Shown: positions 23,901-33,997, counted from the stretch's first letter. The stretch: 64,000 bases of DNA from Ephemerocybe angulata (GCA_013368325.1 JAACJK010000117.1:62001-126000), one strand, 5' to 3'. The notes: generated by a model from the letters alone, not told the origin. A program made the numbers and translations.

Positions 23901-26900
23901 ACAACCCCGACATGCACCCCAACGCGACGATAAACCGATGGATCGCGGCCATTCTGCTGTTCACGTTCAAGCTTGTGCACGTCCCTGCAGACCGACACAA
24001 AGGCGCCGATGGGCTATCGAGGAGGCGGGGTACAGCGGATCCGGGCGACGATCTGGGCGACGCAGAGGAGTGGGTGGATGAGTTCTTGAGTTGTGGAATA
24101 TGGGTGGCACGGACGTTGGAGGAGGGCGAGGGGAAAGTGTTGATGGTGCAGCGAGGCGAGTATCCGAGGGTGTGTGTTATTGCGGAGGCTAGCGGGAGCG
24201 AGGATGGTGCAGAGAAAATGGTGGAGTTTGGGAGGAAAGACAGAGTTGCGGTGGAGGAGCGGGATAAGGAGCTGAGATTGATGAAGCGGTTACTGGAAGG
24301 GAAGGTGACGAGGAGCGAGAGGGAGTCGACGAAGGAGTGGGCGCGGTTGGTGAAAAAGACCGTCGGATATTTCTTCGTGAAAGGAGAGAGGCTGTGGAGG
24401 AAGGAGCGAGGCGGGCGTCACCAGCTAGTGATACTGGAAGAGAAGGAACGGATGGGAATCCTCGTGGAAGCGCACGATAAACTGGGGCACAAAGGATATT
24501 ATCCAACTCACCGGAGGATCGCAGATCGATTCTGGTGGCCGTCCTTGACCGAGGACACCCAGTGGTTCGTGCGCACATGTCATGAATGTCAGCTCATGAA
24601 CAAGGCGAAGGTGATTATTCCCCCAACAGTCGCGACACCAGCCACGCTATTCACCAAGGTCCACATCGACACAATGCACCTACCAGCGTCAAACGGGTTT
24701 TCGTACGTGGTTCAAGCGAGGGATAGTCTCTCAGGATGGGTGGAGTACCGTGCGCTGAGGAAGGAGAACGGGAGGACCTTGGGTGCGTTCATATTCGAAG
24801 AACTGCTGTGCCGTTGGGGTACCGTCGCCGAATTTGTCACCGACAATGGCACGCCGTTCATCGCCGCCCTCGAATACCTCAAGGAGAAATACCAGATCAA
24901 TCACATCAGGATATCTGCGTATAACTCGAGAGCAAACGGAGCGGTGGAGACGACGCATACGCCTGTCCGAGACGCGCTGGTCAAGGTTTCTGCGTCGGGA
25001 GGGGGGATGAAGAAATGGACTGAGCACATCGGGTATGTAATGTGGGCGGACAGGATAACGACGAGGAAAAGAACGGGATACTCACCATTCTTCGCGGCAC
25101 ACGGCGTCGAACCACTACTCCCATTCGACATTCTACATGCGACATTCTTATTCCCCGACTTTCACGGCAAGGTCTCAGACGATGAACTCCTGGCGATGCG
25201 AGCACAACAACTAGAACGCCGAGATGAAGATCTGGCAACACTCCATGATCGCGTCTTAGCCAGCCGATTCGCTTCCATCGACGCCTTTATTCAGAAGTTC
25301 CAGCATTCGATTGTCGACTACGACTTCAAGCCTGGAGATCTCGTACTGGTACTCAACAAGAAGATCGAGCCAGAGCTAGGGAGAAAGGCGAAGCCCAGGT
25401 ACTACGGTCCTATGGCAGTGGTGTCGCGCAGTGAAGGAGGATCATATCGTCTCACCGAGATCAACGGCGCGGTATCGAAACTCAAGTACGGCGCATTTCG
25501 ACTTATCCCATATCATCGCCGCTACTCAACATCAATCGACGTTACGGAAATCGTTGGAGCAGAAGATGGAGTCGAGGGCGAGGAGGAGAAGGACAGAGTG
25601 GGTGAAATCTCCGGTGTCGATTTCAGAAAGTGGGGAGGGGATGTGGAGATCGTAGACGCCCTGAGCGTAGATTAGATTAGATGGACGCCCACGCGGATTG
25701 ACGTGATTGCGCCCGCATGGCCGCGCCGGCGTACTCTAGGTAGTGATACGGTAGAGAGGGCCTTCTTCTTCATACTACGACGGTGTACCTACACGCTTCG
25801 TATATATCTGCTTTCCTGTCTCTTTCTTGTCTCATCTCGCGCCCTAGCACCACAACGCACCTCCATAAAACCCTGAAAGTATGTAGCCAGACGAGGGGCC
25901 ACCGTTTCGAACCTCGATTAGGAATGTGACGATCCACCCTTCAAGCGGACAACGATCAAGATGATAGACAGAAAGTTCAGAATGGAAGCGTACCTCCTAG
26001 TGTCACACCCATGCCAACATACGAGAGAATGAAGAACCCAAGCAAATGAACAGTCTTCGTTTTCATAACCTCCTGAATCGACACCTGGGATCCCTTCGCC
26101 ATCGGTTTGACAGGCTCTCCTCCATCAGCTAAGCACTCTATAAAACAGTCAGTATGTCAAACGTGAGTCGGAGTCGTACTGCTAAAAGTCTCTACCGTCT
26201 AGTGTTTTGAATTGAAATGCAAAAGAGAAAAAAATGAGGTTGACCATTGTAAATCCAAGTGTGATGAGATAATGGAAAGACCATCTCTCCATCTGCGCAA
26301 ACCGTGTTGATACAAAGGGTGCCACGAGCCCTCCGAGTCCTGGATATGGTTTTCATTCATACAGATATGTGCCTTGTAGGTCAACTTACTTACCGTAGAA
26401 TGACTGGACGATGCTCATCTTTGTCGCTGAATGGTGGGTGAGAGAGCCTATGAAACTGTTGACTTGAGCATCCTGTTACCAGGGATGTACGTCAGAGAGC
26501 TGTCCAAGAGCAAGGTAATGGATGTACACACTTGGAGTGCAGTCCCCAACCCATTGAGAAATTGAACCGCTGCGAAGGCGGGAAACGGGGGTGCCGCAGA
26601 TTGCACGCTGAACCCGATCACTGGCAACATGGCACCTGCACAGAATGAATACACGAGATCCGGTCAGAATGGAGGGGCAAAATGCCTACTTACCTATCAC
26701 GATGACCTGCGATGGGGAGATAAAATCAGAGGCTCGAACACGATACAGAGCAGACCTGCTTACTATGCCAAAGCCAAACTTGTGGGCCAACCTAATATTG
26801 ACCAGGGCGCCAGCAATGAAGCCCTTCATGAAGTATATTGTGTCGGAGGGTTGGTATTGGCAAGTCTGACGAAGGAAACGCACCAGAAAAGAAACCACAA

Positions 26901-27303
26901 ACAGGAGGGAGACAACTGTGAACCCAATCTGCGTGACTGAAAATTGAGAAAATTTAGTTTACTTGGTAGAAGCACCACTTACTTCATACTCCTCTCGCAT
27001 TCGAGGTATAAGGGGCCCTGTCGTTCCATCGTTCCACCCAATTATGAACAAAGCCCAGCAAGCGGATGCGAACTGGACATTCGACACGACCGTCTGTCTC
27101 CGGGTCTTTCCGGAAAGAATTGGGTGGCCCTGTGCATCGACGCGTCCCTCTTCCTTTGTGGTTCGTAGATCGAGAGACAAGGTCTTTTCGGGGTCGCAAG
27201 AGTCGAATCTAGTCTCTGTAGAACTTTTCTTTGCTGATGGATGGACGGACACAGGAGCTGGTTCCAGAGTGCTAGTGGTCGTCTGCGCCTTCTCGTCAGT
27301 CAT
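17911..27303 (-). CDS. MFS transporter copy A (499 aa), retrotransposon in intron 9
   Basis: Thirteen exons join in phase: 27303-26983, 26928-26884, 26823-26764, 26706-26694, 26635-26532, 26472-26394, 26339-26196, 26137-25994, 25938-25861, 18622-18579, 18497-18451, 18391-18146 and 18085-17911. The product is a 12-helix Major Facilitator protein of the type annotated in fungi as FucP-like or bypass of stop codon protein 6: GWNDGTTGPL in helix 1, QMERWSFHYL mid-protein, and SFGQAGSAIIPF near the end. The substrate is unknown, possibly a sugar; location is a membrane. The intron between exons 9 and 10 is 7,238 nt because an LTR element sits just after its donor, yet GTGCGT and the acceptor TAG are intact and no exon carries a stop. 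Expression depends on removing this giant intron. Copy B is the intact comparator. Confidence 0.75.
18668..18880 (+). repeat. 5' LTR of retrotransposon 1
   Basis: 213 bp, identical to 25642-25854. A candidate primer binding site beginning TGGAGCCCACCG lies at 18883, two bases inside the LTR end. Confidence 0.9.
19493..25675 (+). CDS. Gag-Pol polyprotein of LTR retrotransposon 1
   Basis: A single frame is open from 18947. The first ATG is at 19493, and 175 further sense codons precede it back to the TTG at 18968. From 19493 the product is 2,060 aa. Order, with nucleotide positions: gag with zinc knuckle CFFCGGDGHMAGFC (20699), aspartic protease VDSGSE (21757), reverse transcriptase with a catalytic LADDV box (23150), RNase H with SVDSSQ (23668), and integrase with an H-H...CHEC zinc domain (24472-24590) and D (24667), TDNG (24843), NGAVET (24937) catalytic residues. 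The DD pair is intact although the residue before it is Ala rather than the usual Ile/Leu/Val. There is no chromodomain; the C-terminus is acidic. Gag and pol share one frame, so no frameshift is needed. The last 34 nt overlap the 3' LTR. Confidence 0.9.
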   Translation: MATKTIADMPWPKMKGAPSYGGDPRDLVDFFAQFEAIAAANNVDDGDKPELVLRYVEEREDRENWKGLDGYEIVAPATTRRWTVWKKAVLDSYAEEEKETLRTFDDLASFIRTEAGFKINTMSDFARYHRRFGALAKPLIKDETLTTKQENLFFWQGLHPETQKRLMARIDVVDTTRKPQDVPDIKTTSAAAEYVLSPRAWTAGIGGAGARYASDEDLLFGRGRGVAVDEVDQRRALERIVEKAVRERSGKERRDVYRDEPEVTTKRVAFEERVPAAAPQAKSKLDEVEDLVRQMSGMKVGDGNYAGFYYRLQTIDPSIVETIPTPVFEYQNQQTQRFESPSNSHVYAVMPQGYLPRSPQDVINRAPAQSGAQRWAGGGFAAQNRGQWNAPPRAFSNPLVGRCFFCGGDGHMAGFCAVGNQYVQEGRCVRDASTGRYYHADGSTIWAQGGLTWKDAVDAKIGSGSGQQNAGAQASTSKSPMGTGGYLPTTYSFRFAQNRLLSCYSRDQGNEAKWWSKDESGVSVAEVVEREEEGDTVSVEGATKAVEVAGGDVEGVEENQRRVWFEEMVHEVQEEEVEEDVWMECEEEESKREDECDEDGDMWEDAREEVEEDEEKEGRVYATTRSGKDTGGSKRGQEEDVTGGGRRRVPAYKNVSRAADVEAPTKFYKRILDAVIPDVTVGDLWGLSGDVRKFVVEKLKMVRVPREVSGRVQLKHRVAAVRAKAVPGVDLGYTELLREMDVRVNGGKRWIVATVDSGSELVVVSRKMVEKCGLIPNEKIELSMEAANGAVEKMGGCVEWLEIEVEGMKTWVHAFVVEDAPYDLLLGLPWQKCVRMETVIREDGEIDLVIHNPLNYAEEVRVETRERKVRGHRVNYVSGEVCGGEGVERERTREEVAEPEAWARTAVRGDRQEEDEVESESVETRGFVGGMKPSVMEVLLNETYRFDRDANVLLYKSVANKIRPVAATTPEEFKIIRHPPPVDPLTTVPALPHFPPDFIPTGGRLTEARLHDLGVMENDFLWPEERKLVADILRTNERALAFDESEKGRFREDMFPPVRIAVTEHTPWAVRSLPIPMGIYDNVVEIIQAKVEAGTYEPSTSAYRHQWFPVGKKPPSGGLRIVHNLGPLNAVTIRNAGQMPVADHYAEVCAGRGIYTSVDLFVGFDHRGLAQESRELTAFDTPLGAHQLTVLPQGWTNSPTIFHADVAWIIRQLIGRVMNLADDVHTLGGKTRYETEAGGWEVTEGNPAIRRFVWEHLEDVNKLLHVLAEAGATVSARKLKVAVPEAVVMGQLMTYEGRRAEVTTVAKIRSWPECEGVTDVRAFLGTAGTLRNWIRDFARIAYPLVELTKKDVEWKWGEEERAAMEALKSAVVESGAIRPIDYKSENEVYLSVDSSQIAVGYILAQEDDEDRRRPARFGSITFNEREGRYSQAKLELYGLFRSLHATKLWIIGVMNLTVEVDAKYIKGMLNNPDMHPNATINRWIAAILLFTFKLVHVPADRHKGADGLSRRRGTADPGDDLGDAEEWVDEFLSCGIWVARTLEEGEGKVLMVQRGEYPRVCVIAEASGSEDGAEKMVEFGRKDRVAVEERDKELRLMKRLLEGKVTRSERESTKEWARLVKKTVGYFFVKGERLWRKERGGRHQLVILEEKERMGILVEAHDKLGHKGYYPTHRRIADRFWWPSLTEDTQWFVRTCHECQLMNKAKVIIPPTVATPATLFTKVHIDTMHLPASNGFSYVVQARDSLSGWVEYRALRKENGRTLGAFIFEELLCRWGTVAEFVTDNGTPFIAALEYLKEKYQINHIRISAYNSRANGAVETTHTPVRDALVKVSASGGGMKKWTEHIGYVMWADRITTRKRTGYSPFFAAHGVEPLLPFDILHATFLFPDFHGKVSDDELLAMRAQQLERRDEDLATLHDRVLASRFASIDAFIQKFQHSIVDYDFKPGDLVLVLNKKIEPELGRKAKPRYYGPMAVVSRSEGGSYRLTEINGAVSKLKYGAFRLIPYHRRYSTSIDVTEIVGAEDGVEGEEEKDRVGEISGVDFRKWGGDVEIVDALSVD
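25625..25641 (+). promoter_or_regulatory. Polypurine tract of retrotransposon 1
   Basis: The purine run AGAAAGTGGGGAGGGGA abuts the 3' LTR and is the expected primer for plus-strand synthesis. It lies inside the polyprotein frame. Confidence 0.65.
25642..25854 (+). repeat. 3' LTR of retrotransposon 1
   Basis: 213-bp copy identical to 18668-18880. It contains the last codons and the stop codon of the polyprotein. Confidence 0.9.
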
Positions 27304-27957
27304 GGTGAGGACGAGGCAGAAAAAGCGTCAAGAACGAAAGAAACATGTCAGTGCACGTAGCCGACATGAAGATCCGGCACCAGCACATGGTCGACTCGGT
27401 GCTGGAAGCGAACAGTCTCGAACAGTCATGACCTATGATCGCGATTCGCCAAGCGAAGGAAGGCCGCGAGGGTCGCGCAGGGCCGCGCACGCGTCGCGCC
27501 GACGCGGCGATCATAGCCTGAAAGGGTGTGTCCGAAAACAAGCGCCGGTGGATTGAACTGTCTCGAGAGTTTCCCTTGGATTTACACGAGACCATCTAGT
27601 CCTGTAAATGTCGCACATAAGCCATACGCTACCTCTGCAGGTGGTATCCTTGATGTAGAAGATAATGGCCCCCGAGTCGTGTCTCTACGACTACACTACT
27701 ACGCGTGAAGATCCAGCGCCTGGGTCTGGAAGCTGAGGAAATCTATGGGAGGTAGACGCCTGTCCTCTGCAGGCGCGCAGTATCTCTTTTTACAGGCACA
27801 GCACACAGCTTTTCCAAAAGTGAGGGCCGGCGGCAGGGTTGCTGGAGTCACCGTCGAAATTAAGCGCCCGAAGGTCCCCAGTATCGTCTGCATATATGAT
27901 AGTCTCCATCTTTCTACTATCTACTTAAGTAGCCCAGGTTTTGGTGAAGCTCTATGC
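27304..27957. other. Intergenic between MFS copies A and B
   Basis: It holds the promoter of copy A, the duplication breakpoint at 27713/27714, and the duplicated 3' flank of copy B. A cluster of CGCG-rich dyads lies near 27465-27505. No gene is seen. Confidence 0.5.
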
Positions 27958-30540
27958 TTACGGTTCATGTCTTGCCGTCGGGCTGGTCGACTGAGAACCC
28001 TCAGGTGATTCGACTCCCGGTGTCTCTTTAGGAGGTCTATCGGGCGTCAACCAGAGGAGGCCTATCATCAGACCCATCATGGTGACCAACCTGTTTTCAT
28101 TCAAGTGAGACTTCATATTACTAAATTGAGGAACGCGCGGCAGACCACTTACATTGGATGGAGGCTTTTAATGCCGTATTTCTGCGAAATCGCACCTGTG
28201 ATAAACGGGATGATGGCACTGCCCGCTTGGCCGAAGGACGAGATCCATCCGACGGCACCAAGATAGATGTGTCGAGGAAGAATTCGCGCAGCTTGGTTAA
28301 ATAGCATGGGGTAAATAGGTCCGAGAACGATGCCCAGCAGAGCCACCATGGCGATGTCTACTGGTAACGACGGGACGAACCAGAGGATAAACTCAAAACT
28401 ATATAGAGAACAGGGATGAGCAAACATCGTAGCACAGGGAGGAAGAGACCGCTCACGCGAGAGCTAATGCTACGTAGACAAACTGTACGCGACGTTCTCC
28501 TACCTTATTTGGGGCAAGCGGGTGTCATCAGTGTGAATTATCGCAAGAAAAGAAAAACGGAAAGCGCTGGTGTACCTACCCATTTGTTGATGGGAAGAAG
28601 GATAATTCGCCCAGCAGTCAGGCCTGGCCATACGTCAGCCCCCTCTCCAATCTTGTCCGCATTGTAGCTGGACGCACCTCCATAATACCCTGAAACTATG
28701 TAGCCAGAAGAGGGGCCACCGTTTCGAACCTCGATTATGAATGTGACGATCCACCCTTCGAGCGCACAACGATCAAGATGATAGACGGGAAGTACAGAAT
28801 GGAAGCGCACCTCCTAGTGTCACACATATGCCAACATACGAGAGGATAAAGAACCCAAGCAAATGAACAGTCTTCGTTTTCATAACCTCCCGAAGCGACA
28901 CCTGGGATCCCTTTGCCATCGGTTTGACAGGCTCTCCTCCATCTGCCAAGCACACTATGAAAACAGTCAGTATGTCAAACGCGAGTCGTACTGCTGAAAA
29001 TCTATACCGTCTAGAGTTTTAAATCGAAATGCAAAAGCGAAAGAAATGACGTTCACTATTGTAAATCCAAGGGTGATGAGATAATGGAAAGACCATCTCT
29101 CCATCTGCGCAAACGGCGTTGATACAAAGGGTGCCACGAGCCCTCCGAGACCTGGACATGGTTTTTAGGCAATACATAGAGTGTGCCTTGTAAGCTTACT
29201 TACCGTAGAATGACTGGACGATGCTCATCTTCGTCGCCGAATGGTAGGTGAGAGAGCCTACGAAACTATTGACTTGAGCATCCTGTTACCAGGGACGTAC
29301 GTCAGAGAGCTGTCCAAGAGCAAGGTAATGGATATACGCACTTGGAGTGCAGTCCCCAACCCATTGAGAAAGTTGACCGCTGCGAAGGCGGGAAACGGGG
29401 GTGCCGCAGATTGCACGCTGAACACGATCACCGGCAAAATGGCACCTGCATAGAATGAATACACGAACTCCGGTCAGATTGGAGGGGCAAAATGCCTGCT
29501 TACCTATCACGATGACCTGCGATGGGAAGATAAAATCAGGGGCTCGAACACGATGTAGAGCAGTCTGTTATCTGCTTACTGTGCCGAAGCCATACTTGTG
29601 GGTCATCCAAACATTGACCAGGGCGCCGACAATGTAGCCCTTCATGAAGTATATGTGTGTCGGAGGGTTGGTCTCGGCAAGTCTGGCGAAGGAAACGCAC
29701 CACAAAAGAAACCACAAACAGGAGGGAGACAACTGTGAACCCAATCTGCGCGACTGAACATTGAGAAATTTTAGTTTCCTTCGTAGAAGCGCCACTTACT
29801 TCATACTCCTCTCGCATTCGAGGTATAAGGGGCCCTGTCGTTCCATCGTTCCACCCAATTATGAACAAAGACCAGCAAGCGGATGCGAACTGGACATTCG
29901 ACACGACCGTCTGCTTGCGGGTCTTCCCGGGAAGGATTGGTTGGCCCTGCGCATCGACGTCTCCCTCTTGTTTCGTGGTTCGTAGATCGAGAGACGAGGA
30001 CTTTTCCGGTTCGCAAGAGTCAAGTCGAGTGTCTATAGACCTCTTCTTTGACGATGGATGGACGGACACAGGAGCTGCTTCTTGAGTAGTGGTCGTCAGC
30101 GCCTTCTCGTCGATCATGTTGAGGACGAGGCAGAAAAAGCGTCAGGAACGAAAGAAACGTGCTGCACGAAGCCGACATGGAGAGTCGGCACCAGCACATG
30201 GTCGACTGACTCGACTCCGAGTCGGTGTGGAAGCAAAGAGGAACCTAGAGGAACAGTCATCCAAATCATAACCTCCGGATATCATCGCTAAGCGTGCGAC
30301 GCGGCGATCATAGGTCGACAAAGGGCGTGTTTCTCCGAGATATATCCGAAAACAAGCGCCGGTGGATTGAGCTGTGCCTCCTCGAGAGCTTCCCTTAGAT
30401 TTGCACCAGACCGTCTAGTCCTGTAGATGCCACAATTAAGGCATTTCTCATCTCTGCAGGAGGTAGCCATGATGTAGAAGATAATGGCCCCCGATTCGTG
30501 TCTTTACGACTACACTAAACCATACCCACGCGTGAAGATC
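27714..30540. repeat. Tandem duplication unit B (2,827 bp)
   Basis: Begins CAGCGCCTG like unit A and ends at the same GCGTGAAGATC boundary as unit A. It contains MFS copy B and its flanks. It has no transposon, so it gives the empty-site sequence for retrotransposon 1. Confidence 0.8.
27958..30117 (-). CDS. MFS transporter copy B (484 aa)
   Basis: Thirteen exons join in phase: 30117-29800, 29745-29701, 29639-29580, 29516-29504, 29445-29342, 29282-29204, 29151-29008, 28954-28811, 28755-28678, 28623-28580, 28503-28457, 28398-28153 and 28090-27958. All introns are 52-76 nt. The product is a 12-helix MFS permease with the same FucP-like signature as copy A (GWNDGTTGPL, QMERWSFHYL, SFGQAGSAIIPF). 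Copies A and B differ mainly in the C-terminal tail, which in B is shortened by changes in the last exon. The 13-nt fourth exon is conserved. The substrate is unknown. This is the best-preserved member of the recent pair. Confidence 0.85.
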
Positions 30541-31058
30541 GACTTCGTCTCGCCCTACTCTATCTCTTGGGTGTCGCCATACAGAAGCAGTGTGATTGGC
30601 CGCTGAGTAGGGAGCAATGCGGGAAGGTGGCCTTACGTATGTAGGTAAGCTTAATGGGAGAGCAAATAGAACCGTTAGACTCTCATGGGATCAGTAATAT
30701 AACAGCCAGCAGCCACCCCCACACTGAGAGAAGGCAAGAAATTCTTTCTTTTCTCCGATATTTCTACGTGAACAAGCGCCGGTCCTGACAGGCCAGTCAG
30801 AACCACACTGGAAGGGAACGAAAAGCTTGTTCTGCCCGACTCCTGACTTCCAGGGCTCCACTTCTAGCCACCTGGCTAAAGGTCGGGTAAGACGAAGCTG
30901 ACGATGATTCAGCAGGCCAGGATATGCATCTGCTATCTCACATTCAGTACCACCAGTTTACTTCCAGAACACACAGCTACCAGTTTAGAAACAACGAAAA
31001 ATCCCAGTCAACCGAAATTAGATACATGAAAAAAAAACCAAAAGTCGTAAGGAGCACA
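30118..31058. other. Intergenic between MFS copies B and C
   Basis: The part up to 30540 belongs to duplication unit B and includes the copy B promoter. From 30541 to 31058 the sequence is unique 3' flank of copy C. No gene is recognised. Confidence 0.4.
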
Positions 31059-33089
31059 TTATGCAGTCACCTTCTCCTTCACATCCGTTCCTTCGGACTC
31101 CAAAGTCGAGGGCCGCGCAAGCTCAGGAGGAGGGTGGTTGGGAGTCAGCGCGAACAGGACGATCATTGCCCCCATCATTGCAACGAGCCTAGGAAAATGC
31201 AATGAGCCCTAAGAATCACAGGTAGAGAGTTGAGTAAGACATACAGCGGGTGCAAACTCTTGATGCCATGCTTCTCTGAAATGGCCCCAGTAATGAACGG
31301 GATAAGCGCACTGCCCGCCTGACCAAACCCGCCTATCCACCCAATGGCGCCAGTCAGAAGCCAAGGTGGTAGGATGCGAGAGGCTTGGTTCATGGCGATG
31401 GGATACATAGGTCCCAAGAGCATGCCGATAATTGACACAGTGACCGCGTTGCCGACCAACGATGGCACGAACCAGATCACAAAGTCCAGCCTAGAGGGTA
31501 ATCGCACAACGTGAGGACGTCATAGTCAATCATCGGCGGGGGAGACGCACCCAAAAGCGAGCGCCGCGTAGATGAAGAAAACATTGCGCTCCCCAACCCA
31601 CTTGTTGATGGGAAGGAGGACGACTCGACCTAGCGTTAAACCTGCCGACGTTCTGATTAGGTCCTGCACCGTACCACAGAAAAAGGCGACTTACCTCCAA
31701 AGAAGCCGGATGAGACATATCCGGAAGAAGGTCCTCCGTGGCGGTCCTCGATAATAAACGTAACAATCCACCCTACTTCTCATGAGCACTGGACCTCAGA
31801 AACACCGGGTAATTACGCACCTCCAATCGTGACCTCGACTCCGACATAGAACAGGATGAAGAAAGCGAGCAAATGGACGGATCTATTTTTCATGATTTGT
31901 CCGAACTTCCCTTTCTCCTGAGAGGCTGTGGACACATGCACATCCTCTCCTCCCGCAGCGAGGCACTCTGTATCAGTACGTTAGTTACAGGAAGAACGCT
32001 CAAAAGATCAAGGCAGACAGACCTCCGTGCTCTTTGAATCGGAATACGACGGCCAGTATAATGGTGTTGATGACCGCAAGACCCAAGGACGTGAGATAGT
32101 GGAACGACCACCGTTCCATCTGCGCGAACTGGGTAGCGACCAAGGGAGCGGCGAACGCGCCCACACCTGCGCACTCAGTTGTCAGTGGATGGCGCAGCAC
32201 TGCGGCTAAGACTGTGACCCTCACCATATGCCGCATGTAGAATACCCATTTTGGTCTCTTGGTAATGCGACAGGGACCCCACGAATCCATTGGCTTGCGA
32301 ATCCTAAGGATTGAAAGTCAGCACGGTAGACTGAGAGCGTAGACACATCTGACTCGCCTGAAGAGCACCGCCAAATCCGTTAAAGAGATTGACAACGACG
32401 AATGCTGCAAATGGAGGGGCTGCAGACTGCACAGAGTATGTGATCAACTGGAGGGCGGCGCCTGTTCGAGAACTCAGTCTCTGGCATCCTGCCCAAATTA
32501 CGGGGGAGTGCGCACCTAGTACAATGACCTGATGAAGAGGCGTAAGTATCGAAGCACAGACAGAGGGTATTAGAGAGCTACCTTCCCGAATCCCAGCCTA
32601 TCTGTGAGCCAGACGTTGGCCAGGGCACCGAGGATGAAGCCCTGATGGGGAGGTTAAGCAGGTTCCTACTAATCCGCCTCGAGTCTACTTACGACACAGG
32701 CGACGACGAAGATGAGGGAGACGACAAGGTACCCAAGCTGCCCGTCAGATTTTAGATACGATCATCTGCCGTTGTAATAAAAAAAGACGACGAACATTAT
32801 ACACTTTACGCATGCGAGGAATGAGTGGCCCGGTCGACCCATCATTCCAGCCCAGAACAATCATGGAAACGCAGAGTGCACCGAACTGGAGATTCGAGGC
32901 GATGAGCTGTTTACGAGTTCGTCCATTCGGTGTTCGTGCGCCAGACGAGGTCGTCTCCTCCTCTTCAACCTTGACATCAGCGGTCACCGAGCGCTTGAGC
33001 TCTTCCGAATCGAGTAATGCGCTGCCATCATTAGCGCCCTGAAGAGGAGCTTCAGAATGCGACGGCTGGGGCTGTTTTTCGTCCGACAT
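31059..33089 (-). CDS. MFS transporter copy C (476 aa)
   Basis: Twelve exons join in phase: 33089-32796, 32737-32693, 32641-32582, 32528-32516, 32461-32358, 32303-32225, 32166-32023, 31967-31821, 31772-31695, 31641-31551, 31490-31245 and 31188-31059. The protein is a clear but older paralogue of copies A and B, with the same helix signatures (GWNDGSTGPL, QMERWSFHYL, GFGQAGSALIPF). Two structural differences: the intron separating exons 10 and 11 of A/B is absent here, and the intron after 32358 has a GC donor (CAG|GCGAGT). The first intron uses a weak GTTCGT donor. A TATA box lies upstream. The substrate is unknown. Confidence 0.82.
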
Positions 33090-33997
33090 AGGTTAAAAGC
33101 AGAGTGTCCCTCGAACAGAGGTAGAGGGTGTTGGGTTTTATAGTGCGAAACTGTAGCGTAAATCGAGTGAAATGTTTTTCCGAGGTTTCTCCGCGTGGGG
33201 TAGAATAAGTCGTAGGGGTGGTCAGATGAGTGAACTGGCTAGAGTTCTTGTCGGTATCAATGGTAGTCTTCGGAAATCCGTGGCCGGGGTCCTGGTTCTA
33301 ATTTGTTGAAAGCACGCCCTGAACGAATCAGCGGCTCTGAACGTTAAAAAATGCATGCCAAACGGCGCTTACGAAGAGACGGGGTTCGTGATGCTTATAT
33401 CCAAGAGGGTAGTGTTGCTTTGATAGGTATCTTGCTATTTCTTGAGCTTTCCGAGTCACTGCTTCATTCCGTGGAGGTCGTCCGTGGAGGTCGTAAAATG
33501 TGTCGTGGCCTGGGACGTGTCGAAGGTTATGGTATGAGAGAAAAAAAGGGGTTCTGCCAATATCATATCACAACCAAATGTACTATCGCCAAGCCTAACA
33601 TGAGCAAACTCGGCTCGTCGTGCCGTGCTCGACACCACACTGCAAGTACTGACGCTGGCAGCACTAATCGAATGCGACCCCACGTTGGAGAAAGTGAAGC
33701 AAAGCTATATGGGCGAACGTGATAAGTAACCGCGTTCCCCCAACCCATTGACACTCTGGGTGTTCTTCTTCTCAGTCATTTCCGATCTCATCTTCTTCTC
33801 AAACTGTCGGTAAAGCTGAACGCTGCGCATTCCTTGTGGGGAAGGGGAATTGTTAAACATGGTATACATTCTTATACATTCGGCAATAGATATCTAGGCA
33901 ACACCAATCAGCCACCTAGAAAGTCGGGAAGACCGCTAACACTCACTACAAACAATCAAACCCCCGTTATATCCACCCAAAGACCCAAGCCCACCGT
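33090..33997. other. Intergenic; no gene recognised
   Basis: Promoter side of MFS copy C and 3' flank of the small membrane protein gene. Open frames of up to 123 codons (33351-33722) show no domain. Confidence 0.4.
33136..33142 (-). promoter_or_regulatory. TATA box of MFS copy C
   Basis: TATAAAA on the minus strand, 47 nt upstream of the ATG at 33089, within TATAAAACCC. Confidence 0.5.

Larger units (their letters stand above)
18668..25854 (+). mobile_element. Complete Ty3/gypsy-type LTR retrotransposon 1 (7,187 bp)
   Basis: Identical 213-bp LTRs begin TGTGG and end CCACA, the expected TG...CA inverted ends. The flanks share ACGC (AACGC if the last LTR base is assigned to the duplication), the target site duplication. 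One uninterrupted polyprotein frame fills the interior. I found no difference between the two LTRs on reading, which implies a very recent insertion. The paralogous MFS copy B shows the corresponding empty site at about 28671-28680. The element is in the opposite orientation to the MFS gene. Confidence 0.92.
17717..27713. repeat. Tandem duplication unit A (2.8 kb plus 7.2-kb insertion)
   Basis: Unit A starts at CAGCGCCTG (17717) and ends at ACGCGTGAAGATC (27713). It matches unit B over the MFS gene, about 190 bp of 3' flank (17717-17910 against 27714-27957, with small indels) and about 400 bp of 5' flank (27304-27713 against 30118-30540). After subtracting the retrotransposon the unit is about 2.8 kb. 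The duplication breakpoint is at 27713/27714. Confidence 0.8.
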
